Assembly: GCF_030544485.1 (NCBI RefSeq)
Contig: NZ_CP130610.1
Coordinates: forward strand, 4,154,001 to 4,218,000
Origin: Halomonas sp. HAL1
GTDB taxonomy: Bacteria; Pseudomonadota; Gammaproteobacteria; Pseudomonadales; Halomonadaceae
Direction of reading: 5' to 3'
DNA length: 64,000 nucleotides
The notes under the pieces were generated by a model. It saw nothing but the letters and a program-made list of their open reading frames with translations, was not told where the DNA came from and made no database searches. The position numbers and the translations under genes are program-made. This document shows, piece after piece, positions 1 through 9,204 of this stretch (position 1 is its first letter; each line of letters begins with the position of its first letter).

Positions 1-30
1 GCGCTGGATGCAAGCGTTTCGCGATGTGAA

Positions 31-795
31 TTAGCGCGCGGTCGCAGGCAGTCCCACCACCGTCGCTCCAGCGGTTACGCTTTTTGTGACAATGGCGCCA
101 GCACCGATTCGCGAGCCCTCACCAACTTCAATATTGCCAAGCACAACGGCGTTTGCACCCAAAAAAGCATTCCGCCGAATTTTGGGGTGACGATCACCAT
201 CAAGCTTACCCGTTCCGCCTAATGTGACGCCCTGAAAAAGGGTGACACCATCTTCGACGACGGCGGTTTCGCCAATAACAATACCCACACCATGGTCAAT
301 AAAGATGCCTTTACCAATGCGAGCAGCAGGATGTATATCTACGCTGAATGTACAACTACAGCAAAACTGGAGGTAGCTCGCCATACTCTTCCTAGCGGTT
401 GTCCACCAAACATGACTGACGCGATGACACTGCAGTGCTCGATAACCAGAAAAAAAGAGCAGTGGTGTAAAAGGTTCTGGGATGGCGGCGTCTTCCTGTA
501 GTAACACCCGCAAATCATCCAGGGCGGACTCAACGATCAGCGGGTTTTCCGCCAGCACAGCACGTATCTCTGCCAGTGCCGAGGCATGCGATATATGGGG
601 AGATGACAGCGTCTCAGCGATAACAACGGCAAGTGCCGAAGCAAAATCGCTATGATCAAGCAAAGCATGTCGGTAAAAATCCGCTAATAGTGGCTGCGTG
701 CGGGAAGCTTCAAGGGCGGCTGCCTGAATCTCCCGCCAGAGCGCGTCAGGGTCATTAAAGGCGTGGCCGCCTACATCTGAGGTCGCGGTCATCAT
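31..795 (-). CDS. cysE: Serine O-acetyltransferase
   Basis: Transfers acetyl from acetyl-CoA to L-serine, the first step of cysteine synthesis in the cytoplasm. The N-terminal helical SATase domain (about residues 10-130) is followed by a left-handed beta-helix of hexapeptide repeats. The family block DIHPAARIGKG with the following DHGVGIVIGETA is present, including its catalytic-region histidines. I chose ATG at 795; a GTG at 807 overlaps the stop of the upstream gene by 4 bp and is possible, and no strong ribosome site decides. The protein stops at GLPATAR, soon after the beta-helix, so the long C-terminal tail that docks into cysteine synthase in enterobacterial CysE is missing. It is the last gene of the minus-strand operon that begins near 6829, although its link to that pathway is not obvious. 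Confidence 0.85.
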   Translation of the reverse strand: MMTATSDVGGHAFNDPDALWREIQAAALEASRTQPLLADFYRHALLDHSDFASALAVVIAETLSSPHISHASALAEIRAVLAENPLIVESALDDLRVLLQEDAAIPEPFTPLLFFSGYRALQCHRVSHVWWTTARKSMASYLQFCCSCTFSVDIHPAARIGKGIFIDHGVGIVIGETAVVEDGVTLFQGVTLGGTGKLDGDRHPKIRRNAFLGANAVVLGNIEVGEGSRIGAGAIVTKSVTAGATVVGLPATAR

Positions 796-803
796 TAACG
801 TTC

Positions 804-1679
804 TCACACCGTGATTTGAGAAAAACGCAGCACTGTTCCGCCTAACACTTCAGGCGGTATATCGGCCTCATGGGCGCCCAATGGTGAAAAAGGTAGCGAG
901 CGCTCCTGCCAGTGATTAATCGCCGCGGCAATATCCTCACAGGCCAGTGTTAACGCCACCGCTCTGGCGGGCACTGACGGGAGCCCTGCCAACATTTCAA
1001 AGCGCTCGCCTATTGCCCAGTCGCTTAATAAGTGGCAAACCCCTTTATCGGTGTGGATTTTAAAGCCTCCTGTTTGCGTTTGAATCGCTTCATCGCCATG
1101 GATACGACGAAACTGCTCCAAGTCTCGAGCAGGGCTATCTGACACATACCAAATATCGGTAATAGACGTCGCCGTATTAGCGTGCCGCTCAAGGGTGGGG
1201 TCTGTGCGAAACAGCTCAGGACGCAATTGCTGGCACAAGAATTGGGTAAGGAAAGGCTGCTGAGGGTCATGGAGGATATTTAACGCTACGCCCACTTCTA
1301 CATCACCACTGGCAAGATGCGCCAGTCGGCGAAACTCAATAGGCGAATGGCCTTCAAAACCACGTACAGTCAACAGCGCATGATCCGTCGACATTGCTTC
1401 ACTTTCTAATGCCAGCATGGCGATCCCCTCGCCAATGGCTAAGCGATCTTCCACCACTTTGGCAAATTGAAAGCCGTTGCTATCCCGATAATCTGTTAGC
1501 TCTGGATGTGCAATGCCAATCAGTTCAATAAAATTATTGTGTAAAAACAGCAGGTGATTATCGGTACCCCAGGGGTGGCTGTGGCGCGGATTGAGGGTAA
1601 AACCCAATGCGGCCGCGCGCTCGGCGGCCACATCTAAATCGGCGACCGCGACTAAGGGGTGATCAATGCCAAAGCTCAT
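804..1679 (-). CDS. VOC/glyoxalase-like domain protein
   Basis: A 291-residue protein with a glyoxalase-like (vicinal oxygen chelate) fold. The N-terminus (IDHPLVAVADLDVAAERAAAL) matches the start of such domains, and HNNFIELIGI supplies a typical metal-side histidine and glutamate. A second, weaker repeat lies in the C-terminal half. Start ATG at 1679 has a good Shine-Dalgarno (GAGGAG, 7 nt upstream). It lies 75 bp downstream of the aldehyde dehydrogenase gene, and its stop overlaps the possible GTG start of cysE, so it is probably co-transcribed. Substrate cannot be read from the sequence. In this catabolic operon it may be a dioxygenase, lyase or isomerase-type accessory enzyme. Confidence 0.7.
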   Translation of the reverse strand: MSFGIDHPLVAVADLDVAAERAAALGFTLNPRHSHPWGTDNHLLFLHNNFIELIGIAHPELTDYRDSNGFQFAKVVEDRLAIGEGIAMLALESEAMSTDHALLTVRGFEGHSPIEFRRLAHLASGDVEVGVALNILHDPQQPFLTQFLCQQLRPELFRTDPTLERHANTATSITDIWYVSDSPARDLEQFRRIHGDEAIQTQTGGFKIHTDKGVCHLLSDWAIGERFEMLAGLPSVPARAVALTLACEDIAAAINHWQERSLPFSPLGAHEADIPPEVLGGTVLRFSQITV

Positions 1680-1754
1680 TGCAGTAACTCCTCACGCTGC
1701 TGGAGCGAAGCGCCCCAGCAAGTTAGAACAATATCCTCAGGTCCCATGGAACAA

Positions 1755-3320
1755 TCAACCAACGCCGCTACCATAACCAAATGCCACACTGGCTTCCGGT
1801 GCCGTTTCCACCCAGACGCTTTGCGGCACCGTGTATTCACGCAGGCCGTCCAAACCGCTTGAGCGACCGAAGCCACTATCGCCAAAGCCACCAAACGGCG
1901 ACATCACGCTGATCGCCTTGTAGCTATTGATCCATACCGTGCCAGCACGCAATTGCCCCGCCACACGATGCGCTCGCGCCACATCCTGACTCCAAACGGC
2001 GCCAGCCAAACCAAAGCGAGTTTCGTTGGCGAGCTGAATGGCTTCGGCTTCGCCGTCAAAGGCCATGGCGATCAACACCGGGCCGAAAACCTCTTGCTGA
2101 GCGATCTCCATATCCGGCGTGACATCGACCAACACGGTAGGGGCGATAAAATAGCCATGAGCCTCATCTGGCAGTCCTTCGGGACGCTTGCCACCCGTTA
2201 ACACTCTCGCGCCTGCCGCTTCGGCGGCCTCAATCATCCGGGTGACCTGCTCAAATTGACGGCGATTCTGCAAAGGCCCCATGCGCGTCGCTTCATCGCT
2301 GGGAAGGCCGACCGCAATCTGTTCCGCGGCCCGGGCCAAACGGCTGGTAACCTGCTCAAACACCGAACGCTCAATCAACAGCCGTGAGCCCGCCACACAG
2401 CTCTGACCTGCTGCAGCAAAAATGGCCGCCTGGGCTCCCGCGACGGCTTCATCGAGCTTGGCATCCGCAAAGACGATATTGGCAGATTTACCCCCTAGTT
2501 CTAACACGCTGGGCACCAATCGGCGTGCGCCGGCTTCAGCAATCATGCGGCCACTCTGGGGAGAGCCCACGAATACCAGCTTGCTGATAGTGGGGTGGTC
2601 GGTCAGCGCTGCGCCGGTCGACTTGCCCAGCCCATTGACGATATTTATTAACCCTTTAGGAAGCCCCTGACCGAACTTTCCAGAGCATTCGAGCAGTTTG
2701 GCAATTACCACCGATGAGAAGGGCGTCAGTTCGGAAGGCTTCAGTACTACACCATTGCCCGCTGCTATGGCCGGGGCCAGTTGCCAGGCGCAGGTGAACA
2801 TTGGAGCGTTCCAGGGGGTAATTTGCCCCACCACGCCATAGGGGACATGGCGCACATAGTTAAGGTGCGAGGTCGGCACTGGAATCACTTCGCCGTGCTG
2901 CTTGTCGCACCAGCCCGCGTAGTATTCAAACATCTCGCGCACCTTGCCTACTTCAGCCCGGCAGTCACGAATCGGCTTACCGGCAACGACGCTCTCCAAC
3001 TGCGCCAGCGCTTCTTCATGGCCCTCTAGCCCACGCAGCGCCGCATTCATGCGCCGTCCACGTTCGCTGGCGGTAAGCGCCATCCATTCACGCTGCCCAC
3101 GCGTAGCCGCTTGAGTAGCACGCTTAATTAACGTCGTGCCCGCATCACGATAGGTCACCAGGGCTTCGCCGGTGGCCGGGTTGATCAGGGTGATTTCCTC
3201 ACCCTCCCCTGCGACTAATGCGCCATCAATCCAGTTACTTAGCGGCGTGGTAGCGGCTAAACCGAAACCTTTAAGCAGTTCAGCCAGATGGTCGCAGGCA
3301 TGTTGGCTAAGTGAGTTCAT
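1755..3320 (-). CDS. NAD(P)-dependent aldehyde dehydrogenase
   Basis: A full-length (521 aa) aldehyde dehydrogenase of the betaine-aldehyde/aldehyde dehydrogenase superfamily, which oxidises an aldehyde to the carboxylate with NAD(P)+. Visible motifs are the NAD-binding region with ITPWNAP and LKPSELTP, the general-base glutamate in LELGGKSAN, and the nucleophilic cysteine in GQSCVAGSRL. The start at 3320 has GGAGGG six bases upstream. It overlaps the stop of the preceding dehydrogenase gene by 4 bp (ATGA), which implies translational coupling. A dehydrogenase of the hydroxyisobutyrate type makes an aldehyde or semialdehyde, so the pair could work in sequence. The exact substrate is unknown. 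Confidence 0.88.
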   Translation of the reverse strand: MNSLSQHACDHLAELLKGFGLAATTPLSNWIDGALVAGEGEEITLINPATGEALVTYRDAGTTLIKRATQAATRGQREWMALTASERGRRMNAALRGLEGHEEALAQLESVVAGKPIRDCRAEVGKVREMFEYYAGWCDKQHGEVIPVPTSHLNYVRHVPYGVVGQITPWNAPMFTCAWQLAPAIAAGNGVVLKPSELTPFSSVVIAKLLECSGKFGQGLPKGLINIVNGLGKSTGAALTDHPTISKLVFVGSPQSGRMIAEAGARRLVPSVLELGGKSANIVFADAKLDEAVAGAQAAIFAAAGQSCVAGSRLLIERSVFEQVTSRLARAAEQIAVGLPSDEATRMGPLQNRRQFEQVTRMIEAAEAAGARVLTGGKRPEGLPDEAHGYFIAPTVLVDVTPDMEIAQQEVFGPVLIAMAFDGEAEAIQLANETRFGLAGAVWSQDVARAHRVAGQLRAGTVWINSYKAISVMSPFGGFGDSGFGRSSGLDGLREYTVPQSVWVETAPEASVAFGYGSGVG

Positions 3321-4243
3321 TGGTTACCCTCCGCTTGGCTGCCACACGCTAATATCGGCGTGGTGATATGGTTAAAGTCATCGCTATCGGTGGGCTGCTC
3401 GGGGTTCGCGTGCCAGGCATCGACAACGGCTTGCAGCAGCGGTAACGGCAGGCCCAATTGCTCAGCGGCATCCCGCGCCAAACGCAGATCCTTACGCATC
3501 AAGCCGGTGGTAAAGCCAGAATCGAAGCGCTCGCTCAGCACCCACTCGGGGAAGTTGACTTCGCTGACCGCGCTGCGTCCAGAGCCACTATTGAGGCCCG
3601 CTAAGCAGGCGGCAGGATCCACACCGGCTTTGGCTGCCATAGCTACGGCTTCGGCGGTGGTTAACAAGTGCGCGGCACACAGATAGTTATTGGCAAGTTT
3701 CACCACATGACCGCTGCCAGGGCCGCCCACATGGGTGCGCTTGGCTGACATCGCCTCCAACATCGGCAATACCCGTTCAATGGTGCTTTCATCGCCTCCT
3801 AACAGCATTCCCAGCTTGCCGCTGGCAGCACCTTTAGGCCCACCGCTAACTGGAGCGTCCAACCACAGTAGGCCCGCTGCGGTTACTTTTTCGGCCAGTT
3901 CACGAGTCACGGCGGGGTCGCTGGTCGAGGTATCGACAATCACACTGCCTTTAGACGCCAGCGTGAGTAAGCCTGGGGATTGCTCGATTACCTCACGGAC
4001 ATGGGCGGAGGTGGGCAGCGAAAGCAGATACACATCGCTTGCGGGCAGCGCATCGGGCGCCACAACGGTTAGTCCCTGAGCAGCAAGGCGAGATCGCGCT
4101 TGCTCAAATACATCGCTACCCGTTACTTCAAATCCTGCTGCTTTGAGGGTGAGCGCCATATTGCCACCCATCTGCCCAAGACCAATCACCACGATCGATA
4201 ACGCTGTTGTTGAAGACATAGGTGAAGACATAGGTGAAGACAT
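3317..4243 (-). CDS. 3-hydroxyisobutyrate dehydrogenase-family oxidoreductase
   Basis: NAD(P)-dependent beta-hydroxyacid dehydrogenase, 308 aa. The Rossmann nucleotide site VIGLGQMGGNMA lies near residue 20. The family substrate signature DAPVSGGPKGAASG follows, then the catalytic lysine in KLANNYL. The members known best act on 3-hydroxyisobutyrate, tartronate semialdehyde or similar beta-hydroxyacids. The first ATG (4243) has AAGGAG nine bases upstream. The N-terminus reads MSSPMSSPMSS because a 12-bp unit is repeated, giving three in-frame ATGs (4243, 4231, 4219). It lies 118 bp downstream of the M20 hydrolase gene and is coupled to the aldehyde dehydrogenase gene by a 4-bp overlap. Confidence 0.85.
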   Translation of the reverse strand: MSSPMSSPMSSTTALSIVVIGLGQMGGNMALTLKAAGFEVTGSDVFEQARSRLAAQGLTVVAPDALPASDVYLLSLPTSAHVREVIEQSPGLLTLASKGSVIVDTSTSDPAVTRELAEKVTAAGLLWLDAPVSGGPKGAASGKLGMLLGGDESTIERVLPMLEAMSAKRTHVGGPGSGHVVKLANNYLCAAHLLTTAEAVAMAAKAGVDPAACLAGLNSGSGRSAVSEVNFPEWVLSERFDSGFTTGLMRKDLRLARDAAEQLGLPLPLLQAVVDAWHANPEQPTDSDDFNHITTPILACGSQAEGNQ

Positions 4244-4361
4244 CGTAAATGCTCCTTGAACGCCCTAATACTTGAAAGACGCTATGTTCGGCGTAGACGC
4301 TCCCCTACCCAGTGGGCATCAGAGAGCGCATAACGCTTTTCGTTGAGAAAAAGGGGGCGAC

Positions 4362-5519
4362 TTAGACGAGCAGCGCCCTTACCAGCTCCACCCAGTAGCG
4401 CGTCCCTAGCGGCAGCAGCGCATCGTTGAAGTCATAACGCGGGTTGTGCAGCGAAGCGGAATCTACACCGTTGCCCATCCAGATATAGGCGCCTGGTCGC
4501 TCGGCTAGCAGAAACGAAAAATCTTCAGAGGCCATGCTGGGCGGCGGGTTGCGCTTTACTTTGTCGCTGCCGAGCAAGCTTTCCAGCACCGTCGCGCAGT
4601 GCTGGGCATGTTCCGGGGTATTGATAGTAGCCGGGTAGCAGCGCTGGTAATCCAGTTCAACGGCTAAGCCGTGAAACTCTGCCAAACTGCCAATCGCTTG
4701 TTTAAAGCGTGCTTCCAAATGCTCTTTAAGCGTCATATCAAAGCAGCGCAGCGTACCGCGCAGCTCGACCTGCTCCGGAATCACATTGAAGGTATCCCCG
4801 GCGTGAATGCTGGTAATACTCAGCACCGCCGATTTATCAGGCGGCGTTTCACGGCTCACCAACCCCTGTAACTGACTGATCAGTTGGCAGCTTGCCAGCA
4901 CCGTATCGATGCCCAAGTGTGGCATCGCGGCGTGGCATCCCTTGCCAATCAGTTTTAGGGTAAAAATATCGAAAGCCGCCATCACATCGGTGTCATGCAC
5001 CGCTGCCTCACCTACCGGCAGGCCCGGCCAATTATGCAGACCGTATACGGCATCCATGGGAAAGCGCTCAAACAGGCCCTCTTCGACCATGACGCGTCCA
5101 CCACCAGCGCTCTCTTCAGCGGGCTGAAAGATAAACACCACCCGGCCTTTGAAATCCGGCTGCTGCTTTAACGCCCAGGCGGCGCCCAGCAGCATGGACG
5201 TATGACCATCGTGGCCACAGGCGTGCATTTTGCCGGACGTTTGCGAGGCGTAGGCAAGCCCCGTCTCTTCGAGGATATCCAGGGCGTCAATATCGGCCCG
5301 TAGGCCGATGGTTTTGCCTTCCCCCTGTTGACCATCCAGAGCGGCGACCACACCCGTTCCAGCAATCCCGGTAGTTACCTCAAAGCCCCACTCAGTCAGC
5401 AGCGCTGCAATACGCGCACTGGTACGGTGCTCCTCAAACGCGGTTTCCGGGTGCTGGTGGAAATCGTGGCGCCACGCTTTTAATGTTTCGCTATCCGGCA
5501 AGTTTACTGAGGCAGTCAT
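4362..5519 (-). CDS. M20-family amidohydrolase (hippurate/N-acyl-amino-acid type)
   Basis: Zinc-dependent amidohydrolase of the M20D/hippuricase type, 385 aa, which cleaves an amide bond such as an N-acylated amino acid. Metal-site blocks are visible: MHACGHDGHTSML, QPAEESAGGG, and MASEDFSFLL near the C-terminus, then LHNPRYDFND. No signal peptide is seen, so the enzyme should be cytoplasmic. The start at 5519 follows AAGGATAGGACG. It sits directly downstream (10 bp) of the two-piece transporter-like genes, which suggests that the imported compound is its substrate. Two dehydrogenases follow, consistent with a short catabolic route for an amide-linked compound. The substrate itself is inference. 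Confidence 0.85.
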   Translation of the reverse strand: MTASVNLPDSETLKAWRHDFHQHPETAFEEHRTSARIAALLTEWGFEVTTGIAGTGVVAALDGQQGEGKTIGLRADIDALDILEETGLAYASQTSGKMHACGHDGHTSMLLGAAWALKQQPDFKGRVVFIFQPAEESAGGGRVMVEEGLFERFPMDAVYGLHNWPGLPVGEAAVHDTDVMAAFDIFTLKLIGKGCHAAMPHLGIDTVLASCQLISQLQGLVSRETPPDKSAVLSITSIHAGDTFNVIPEQVELRGTLRCFDMTLKEHLEARFKQAIGSLAEFHGLAVELDYQRCYPATINTPEHAQHCATVLESLLGSDKVKRNPPPSMASEDFSFLLAERPGAYIWMGNGVDSASLHNPRYDFNDALLPLGTRYWVELVRALLV

Positions 5520-5529
5520 CGTCCTATCC

Positions 5530-6024
5530 TTAAAGCATTATGTGAGCGACAACGGCAGAGCCGATAAAGGTGCCGGTGAATACCAGTAAGGCCACGATCA
5601 CTAGCTTCCAGCCGGTCTGCCTGAACATGGCAAACTCACGTCCGGTCAGCGCCAGCCCTGCATAGGCCAATACCGGCGTGACCACTGCCAGGAAATCCAC
5701 CTCGGCCAGCCGTGCGATGATCCACCCATTACCCGGGAAGAATGGCAGCGTCGCGATAATACTGATCAGCGATACCCAGGCCACACTGGGCAGGTAAAAG
5801 GGGCATATGCGCCCGATGACCAAGCCGATAATGACCATGACATACAGAATCAACATGCCGGGCAGTGCGTCTAATAAAGGCGAACCGTTGACGATATTGC
5901 TAAACCATGCCGCCACACACACGGCTGCCAGTACCAACGCGGTTTTGCCTAGCTGGTTTTCGGGACGTAGCTCTTTTAACGCCTCAGCATCGAACTGACC
6001 GATCGGGCTCTCATGAGTTTTCAT
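5530..6024 (-). CDS. Small polytopic membrane protein, partner of the DUF3100 protein
   Basis: A 164-residue membrane protein with about four or five hydrophobic segments (around residues 29-45, 52-72, 77-97, 103-125 and 140-162). The N-terminus is hydrophilic. I do not recognise a characterised family. The start at 6024 has an ideal ribosome site (AGGAGG, six bases upstream) and lies 14 bp inside the end of the DUF3100 gene, so the two are translationally coupled. The pair is followed at once by the amidohydrolase gene. Together they look like the two halves of a transporter, but transport activity is inference. Confidence 0.6.
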   Translation of the reverse strand: MKTHESPIGQFDAEALKELRPENQLGKTALVLAAVCVAAWFSNIVNGSPLLDALPGMLILYVMVIIGLVIGRICPFYLPSVAWVSLISIIATLPFFPGNGWIIARLAEVDFLAVVTPVLAYAGLALTGREFAMFRQTGWKLVIVALLVFTGTFIGSAVVAHIML

Positions 6025-6829
6025 GGCTAACCTCCTGGCGAGAGCCTTTTAAGCGCTTGTACATCCACTCGGTGATCGGTAGCGCGATAAATAGCGATAT
6101 ATACAGACCGGTGGCGTAGGTAAGCAGGTTGCTTGCCCCGGCAAAGGCGAGTAGTTCGTCTTTGGATGCTGGTACCGCTTCAGCTAATGCGGCCGAACAC
6201 GCCGCCACCATACTGCCACTGCCCACCCCGCAGGCCATGGCCAGAGCACGAATATCGAGAATATCCAGCGAGGCGATATACCCCGCCATTAAGGCGAAAT
6301 AGAGCGTACCGAACATGGTGCCCACCACGTACACGCCCATGATACCGATGCCTTCAGGGCTTCTGAGGCCGTAGCGATCTGAAATAATGGCAATATTGGG
6401 CTCACGGGCGATAGAGTAAGTGGCACCGATCGCTTCACGCCCCATTTTGAGGACTAATACTGCAAAGGGTAGCGCTATCAGCATGGTGCCCAGATTGCCT
6501 AACTCTTGGAGAATCAGCGCAGGGCCTGCAGCGATGATCTGCTCGATCGCTGGGCCAATGGTAGAACCGAATTTGGCGATAAACGGCAGGATGGCGATGA
6601 GAATAATCGGGCCAGCCGCATTGCTGACCGGCTTGGGAATGACCTTGCCCATTGCCGAGAAAAGGTGGGGATTGAAAATCACGCCAATGATAAAGGCGTA
6701 AAGCAGAGGTAATAACAGTAGTGTTCCCGGGCCGAGCGGAATGCGCACAATGCCTATCCACTCGGCAAACATCGACGTCACGATCACCGTCAGGTGCAGA
6801 CGCCAGTCCAGCAGTAGCTTGAGATCCAT
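6011..6829 (-). CDS. DUF3100-family integral membrane protein
   Basis: A 272-residue polytopic inner-membrane protein with roughly seven or eight hydrophobic segments, matching the DUF3100 family by its conserved LGNLGTMLIALPFAV and GSGSMVAACSAALAEA regions. The last region, rich in small residues and followed by AFAGASN, resembles substrate-binding hairpins of secondary carriers. It is the first gene of the minus-strand operon running to cysE. It overlaps the small membrane-protein gene by 14 bp. An uptake role for the compound degraded by the downstream amidohydrolase is inferred from position only. Confidence 0.72.
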   Translation of the reverse strand: MDLKLLLDWRLHLTVIVTSMFAEWIGIVRIPLGPGTLLLLPLLYAFIIGVIFNPHLFSAMGKVIPKPVSNAAGPIILIAILPFIAKFGSTIGPAIEQIIAAGPALILQELGNLGTMLIALPFAVLVLKMGREAIGATYSIAREPNIAIISDRYGLRSPEGIGIMGVYVVGTMFGTLYFALMAGYIASLDILDIRALAMACGVGSGSMVAACSAALAEAVPASKDELLAFAGASNLLTYATGLYISLFIALPITEWMYKRLKGSRQEVSHENS

Positions 6830-6999
6830 TGGAGTGTTCCTGTTTTTTTTAGTGTCGCTCCGAGTATCGAAAGGTTACCGTTTCAATCATAGGGCTTTAG
6901 TGCGCTATTTTTTAGAACACTCAAACGTTGAGTGCTGAGTAGCGACATCTAACGCCTACGCATTTATACTAAAGTCTAACGCCCCTTATAAGAGCCTCT

Positions 7000-9204
7000 A
7001 TGCCCATTTTTTTGCCGCTGCGGCGCCTTTGGGCGCTGGATAAATTCGCTTACAGCCTGCGCGTTTTTATAGCGTTCAGCGGGGCATTGCTATTTAGCGG
7101 TTTAATGGGCGATGTGGCGCTAGTTATTCCATTGTTTCTGGGCATTATCGCCTGCGCGCTGTCTGAAACTGACGACAGCTGGCAAGGCCGTTTTCAAGCC
7201 CTGCTGGTCACGCTGGTGTGTTTTACGTCGGCGTCTTTTATCGTGCAGTGGCTGTTTCCCTGGCCGTGGCTGTTTGTGGTTGGCCTGGGCGTTTCGACGT
7301 TTATCCTCATTATGCTCGGCGCCATTGGGCAGCGTTACGCCACCATTGCCTCCGGCACGCTAATCCTGTCGATTTACTCGATGATCAATATTGAGCAGCA
7401 CGGCGGGGTAGATGAAGACGTGGCCGCACGCCAACTGCTGCTGTTGGCAGGGGCCGTCTGGTACGGATTAATTTCAATCGTGTGGTGCGCGCTATTTTCG
7501 CGCCAGCCGGTTAAGCAGAGTATGGCGCGGGTGTACAAAGCGCTGGGCGAGTTTTTAATTCTGAAATCGGCGCTGTTTGAGCCGGTACGCGGTGTAGACG
7601 TGGAAGCCCGCCGGGTAGCGCTAGCGCGCCAAAATGGCAAAGTCGTCGATGCCCTTAATCAAGCCAAAGAGATGATTTTTAGGCGGCTCGAAGGCCAGCG
7701 CGGTGACCGCAAGCTCAACCGCTACCTGCGTATTTACTTTATTGCCCAGGATATTCACGAAAGGGCTAGCTCCACCCACTACCCCTACAGCGCGCTCAGC
7801 AAGGCTTTTTTCCACCACGATGTGCTGTTTCGCTGCCAGCGGCTGCTGGATCAGCAGGGGCGTTCCTGCCGTCAACTGGCGAAATCGCTGCTGCTCAACC
7901 GGCCGTTTGACCATCAGCAGAGTGAAGAGGCGCTGGCCGATTTACACGCTTCCATAGAGAACTTACGCGACCGAGGTAAGCCCGAGTGGCGCCCGCTGCT
8001 TTATCCATTAAGTGCGCTAGCAGAGAACTTGGCCACGTTGGAAAACCAGCTCGCCAGTGCCCATAACCCGGGTGTCAGCGATGATCGTCGCGATAGCTCA
8101 CTGTATGACCGCTCGCCCTCCAGCGTATTGGAAGCGTGGAAGCGGGTGCGCCTAAACTTTACTCTCGGCTCCCCCACTTTTCGCCATGCAGTGCGGCTCT
8201 CCATTGCCCTCACGACCGGCTATGGGCTGATGCAGTGGATCGACCCCGAGCAGGGCTTTTGGATTCTGCTGACCACGCTTTTTGTTTGCCGGCCCAACTT
8301 TGCCACCACACGACGTTTTTTGTCCCAACGGATAATGGGCACGGTACTTGGCTTGGTAGTGGGCTGGGCGTCGATCAGCCTCTTTCCGCACCCGCTGGTA
8401 CAGAGCATGATCGCCGTGGCCGCTGGGGTGTCGTTCTTCGCCAACCGCGAAAAACACTACGTGGTCGCCACCGCCTCCATCACGCTACTGGTACTGTGCA
8501 GCTTTAACCAGGTGGGCGACGGCTATGACCTAATCTTACCCAGGTTATTCGATACCCTGATTGGCTCGCTAATCGCGGGCTTAGCGGTGTTTTTTATTTT
8601 GCCCGACTGGCAGGGGCGCAGGCTTTACCGCGAGGCCGCCAATGCGCTGAATAACCACCGCCGCTACCTGGAAGAGATTATCCATCAGTACGAGGAAGGT
8701 AAGCAGGATGACTTGGCCTATCGCCTAGCCCGGCGCAATGCTCATAACGCAGACGCGGCACTCTCCACGCTACTCACCAATATGCTCCACGAGCCAGGGC
8801 ACTACCGTAAACTGGACGCAGACAATGGCCTGCGCTTTCTGGTGCTCTCCAACACTCTGCTTAGCCACCTTTCAGCACTAGGCGCCCACCGCCATCAGTT
8901 GGCAGATGATGAAGACGACGCCACTTTGGTACCGGTAGCAAAACGCATTGGAGAGCTGTTGGGCCAGATCGCAGAACAGCTGAATAAACGCCAGCCGATA
9001 GAGGCGCTAACGGATCAAACCGCCGAACTGTTAGCCCAATTAGAAGGGCAGAATACCGCTATTACGGATGAAAAAGCCGTCGCCCTTTATCGCCCTATTC
9101 AGAGCCAGCTCCGTCTTATTACAGAGCAGCTCGCCCCGCTAGGCGAGGCGGCAAATCGATTAGTGGGAAGCGAAGCGCCCACCGCCAGCAGTACAGCGGC
9201 TTAA
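7000..9204 (+). CDS. yccS: YccS/YhfK-family integral membrane protein (FUSC domain)
   Basis: A 734-residue inner-membrane protein of the YccS family. An N-terminal block of about six transmembrane segments (residues 20-170) is followed by a large cytoplasmic region. A second membrane block (about residues 395-535) carries the FUSC signature around FWILLTTLFVCRPNFATT, and a helical C-terminus follows. The family is related to aromatic-acid and fusaric-acid exporters, and its substrate is unknown. It is divergent from the DUF3100 operon with about 170 bp between. Its 3' end overlaps recG by 4 bp in convergent orientation, leaving no room for a terminator. Confidence 0.85.
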   Translation: MPIFLPLRRLWALDKFAYSLRVFIAFSGALLFSGLMGDVALVIPLFLGIIACALSETDDSWQGRFQALLVTLVCFTSASFIVQWLFPWPWLFVVGLGVSTFILIMLGAIGQRYATIASGTLILSIYSMINIEQHGGVDEDVAARQLLLLAGAVWYGLISIVWCALFSRQPVKQSMARVYKALGEFLILKSALFEPVRGVDVEARRVALARQNGKVVDALNQAKEMIFRRLEGQRGDRKLNRYLRIYFIAQDIHERASSTHYPYSALSKAFFHHDVLFRCQRLLDQQGRSCRQLAKSLLLNRPFDHQQSEEALADLHASIENLRDRGKPEWRPLLYPLSALAENLATLENQLASAHNPGVSDDRRDSSLYDRSPSSVLEAWKRVRLNFTLGSPTFRHAVRLSIALTTGYGLMQWIDPEQGFWILLTTLFVCRPNFATTRRFLSQRIMGTVLGLVVGWASISLFPHPLVQSMIAVAAGVSFFANREKHYVVATASITLLVLCSFNQVGDGYDLILPRLFDTLIGSLIAGLAVFFILPDWQGRRLYREAANALNNHRRYLEEIIHQYEEGKQDDLAYRLARRNAHNADAALSTLLTNMLHEPGHYRKLDADNGLRFLVLSNTLLSHLSALGAHRHQLADDEDDATLVPVAKRIGELLGQIAEQLNKRQPIEALTDQTAELLAQLEGQNTAITDEKAVALYRPIQSQLRLITEQLAPLGEAANRLVGSEAPTASSTAA

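Noticed and set aside
2..34. Plus-strand open frame at the left edge ending in TAG, reading RWMQAFRDVN
   Set aside because: It could be the tail of a convergent gene beyond the edge, but ten residues are too few to support a call.
5168..5365. Small open frames in alternative frames of GC-rich genes, such as this one inside the amidohydrolase gene
   Set aside because: They overlap well-supported genes, lack ribosome sites and show no recognisable domains.
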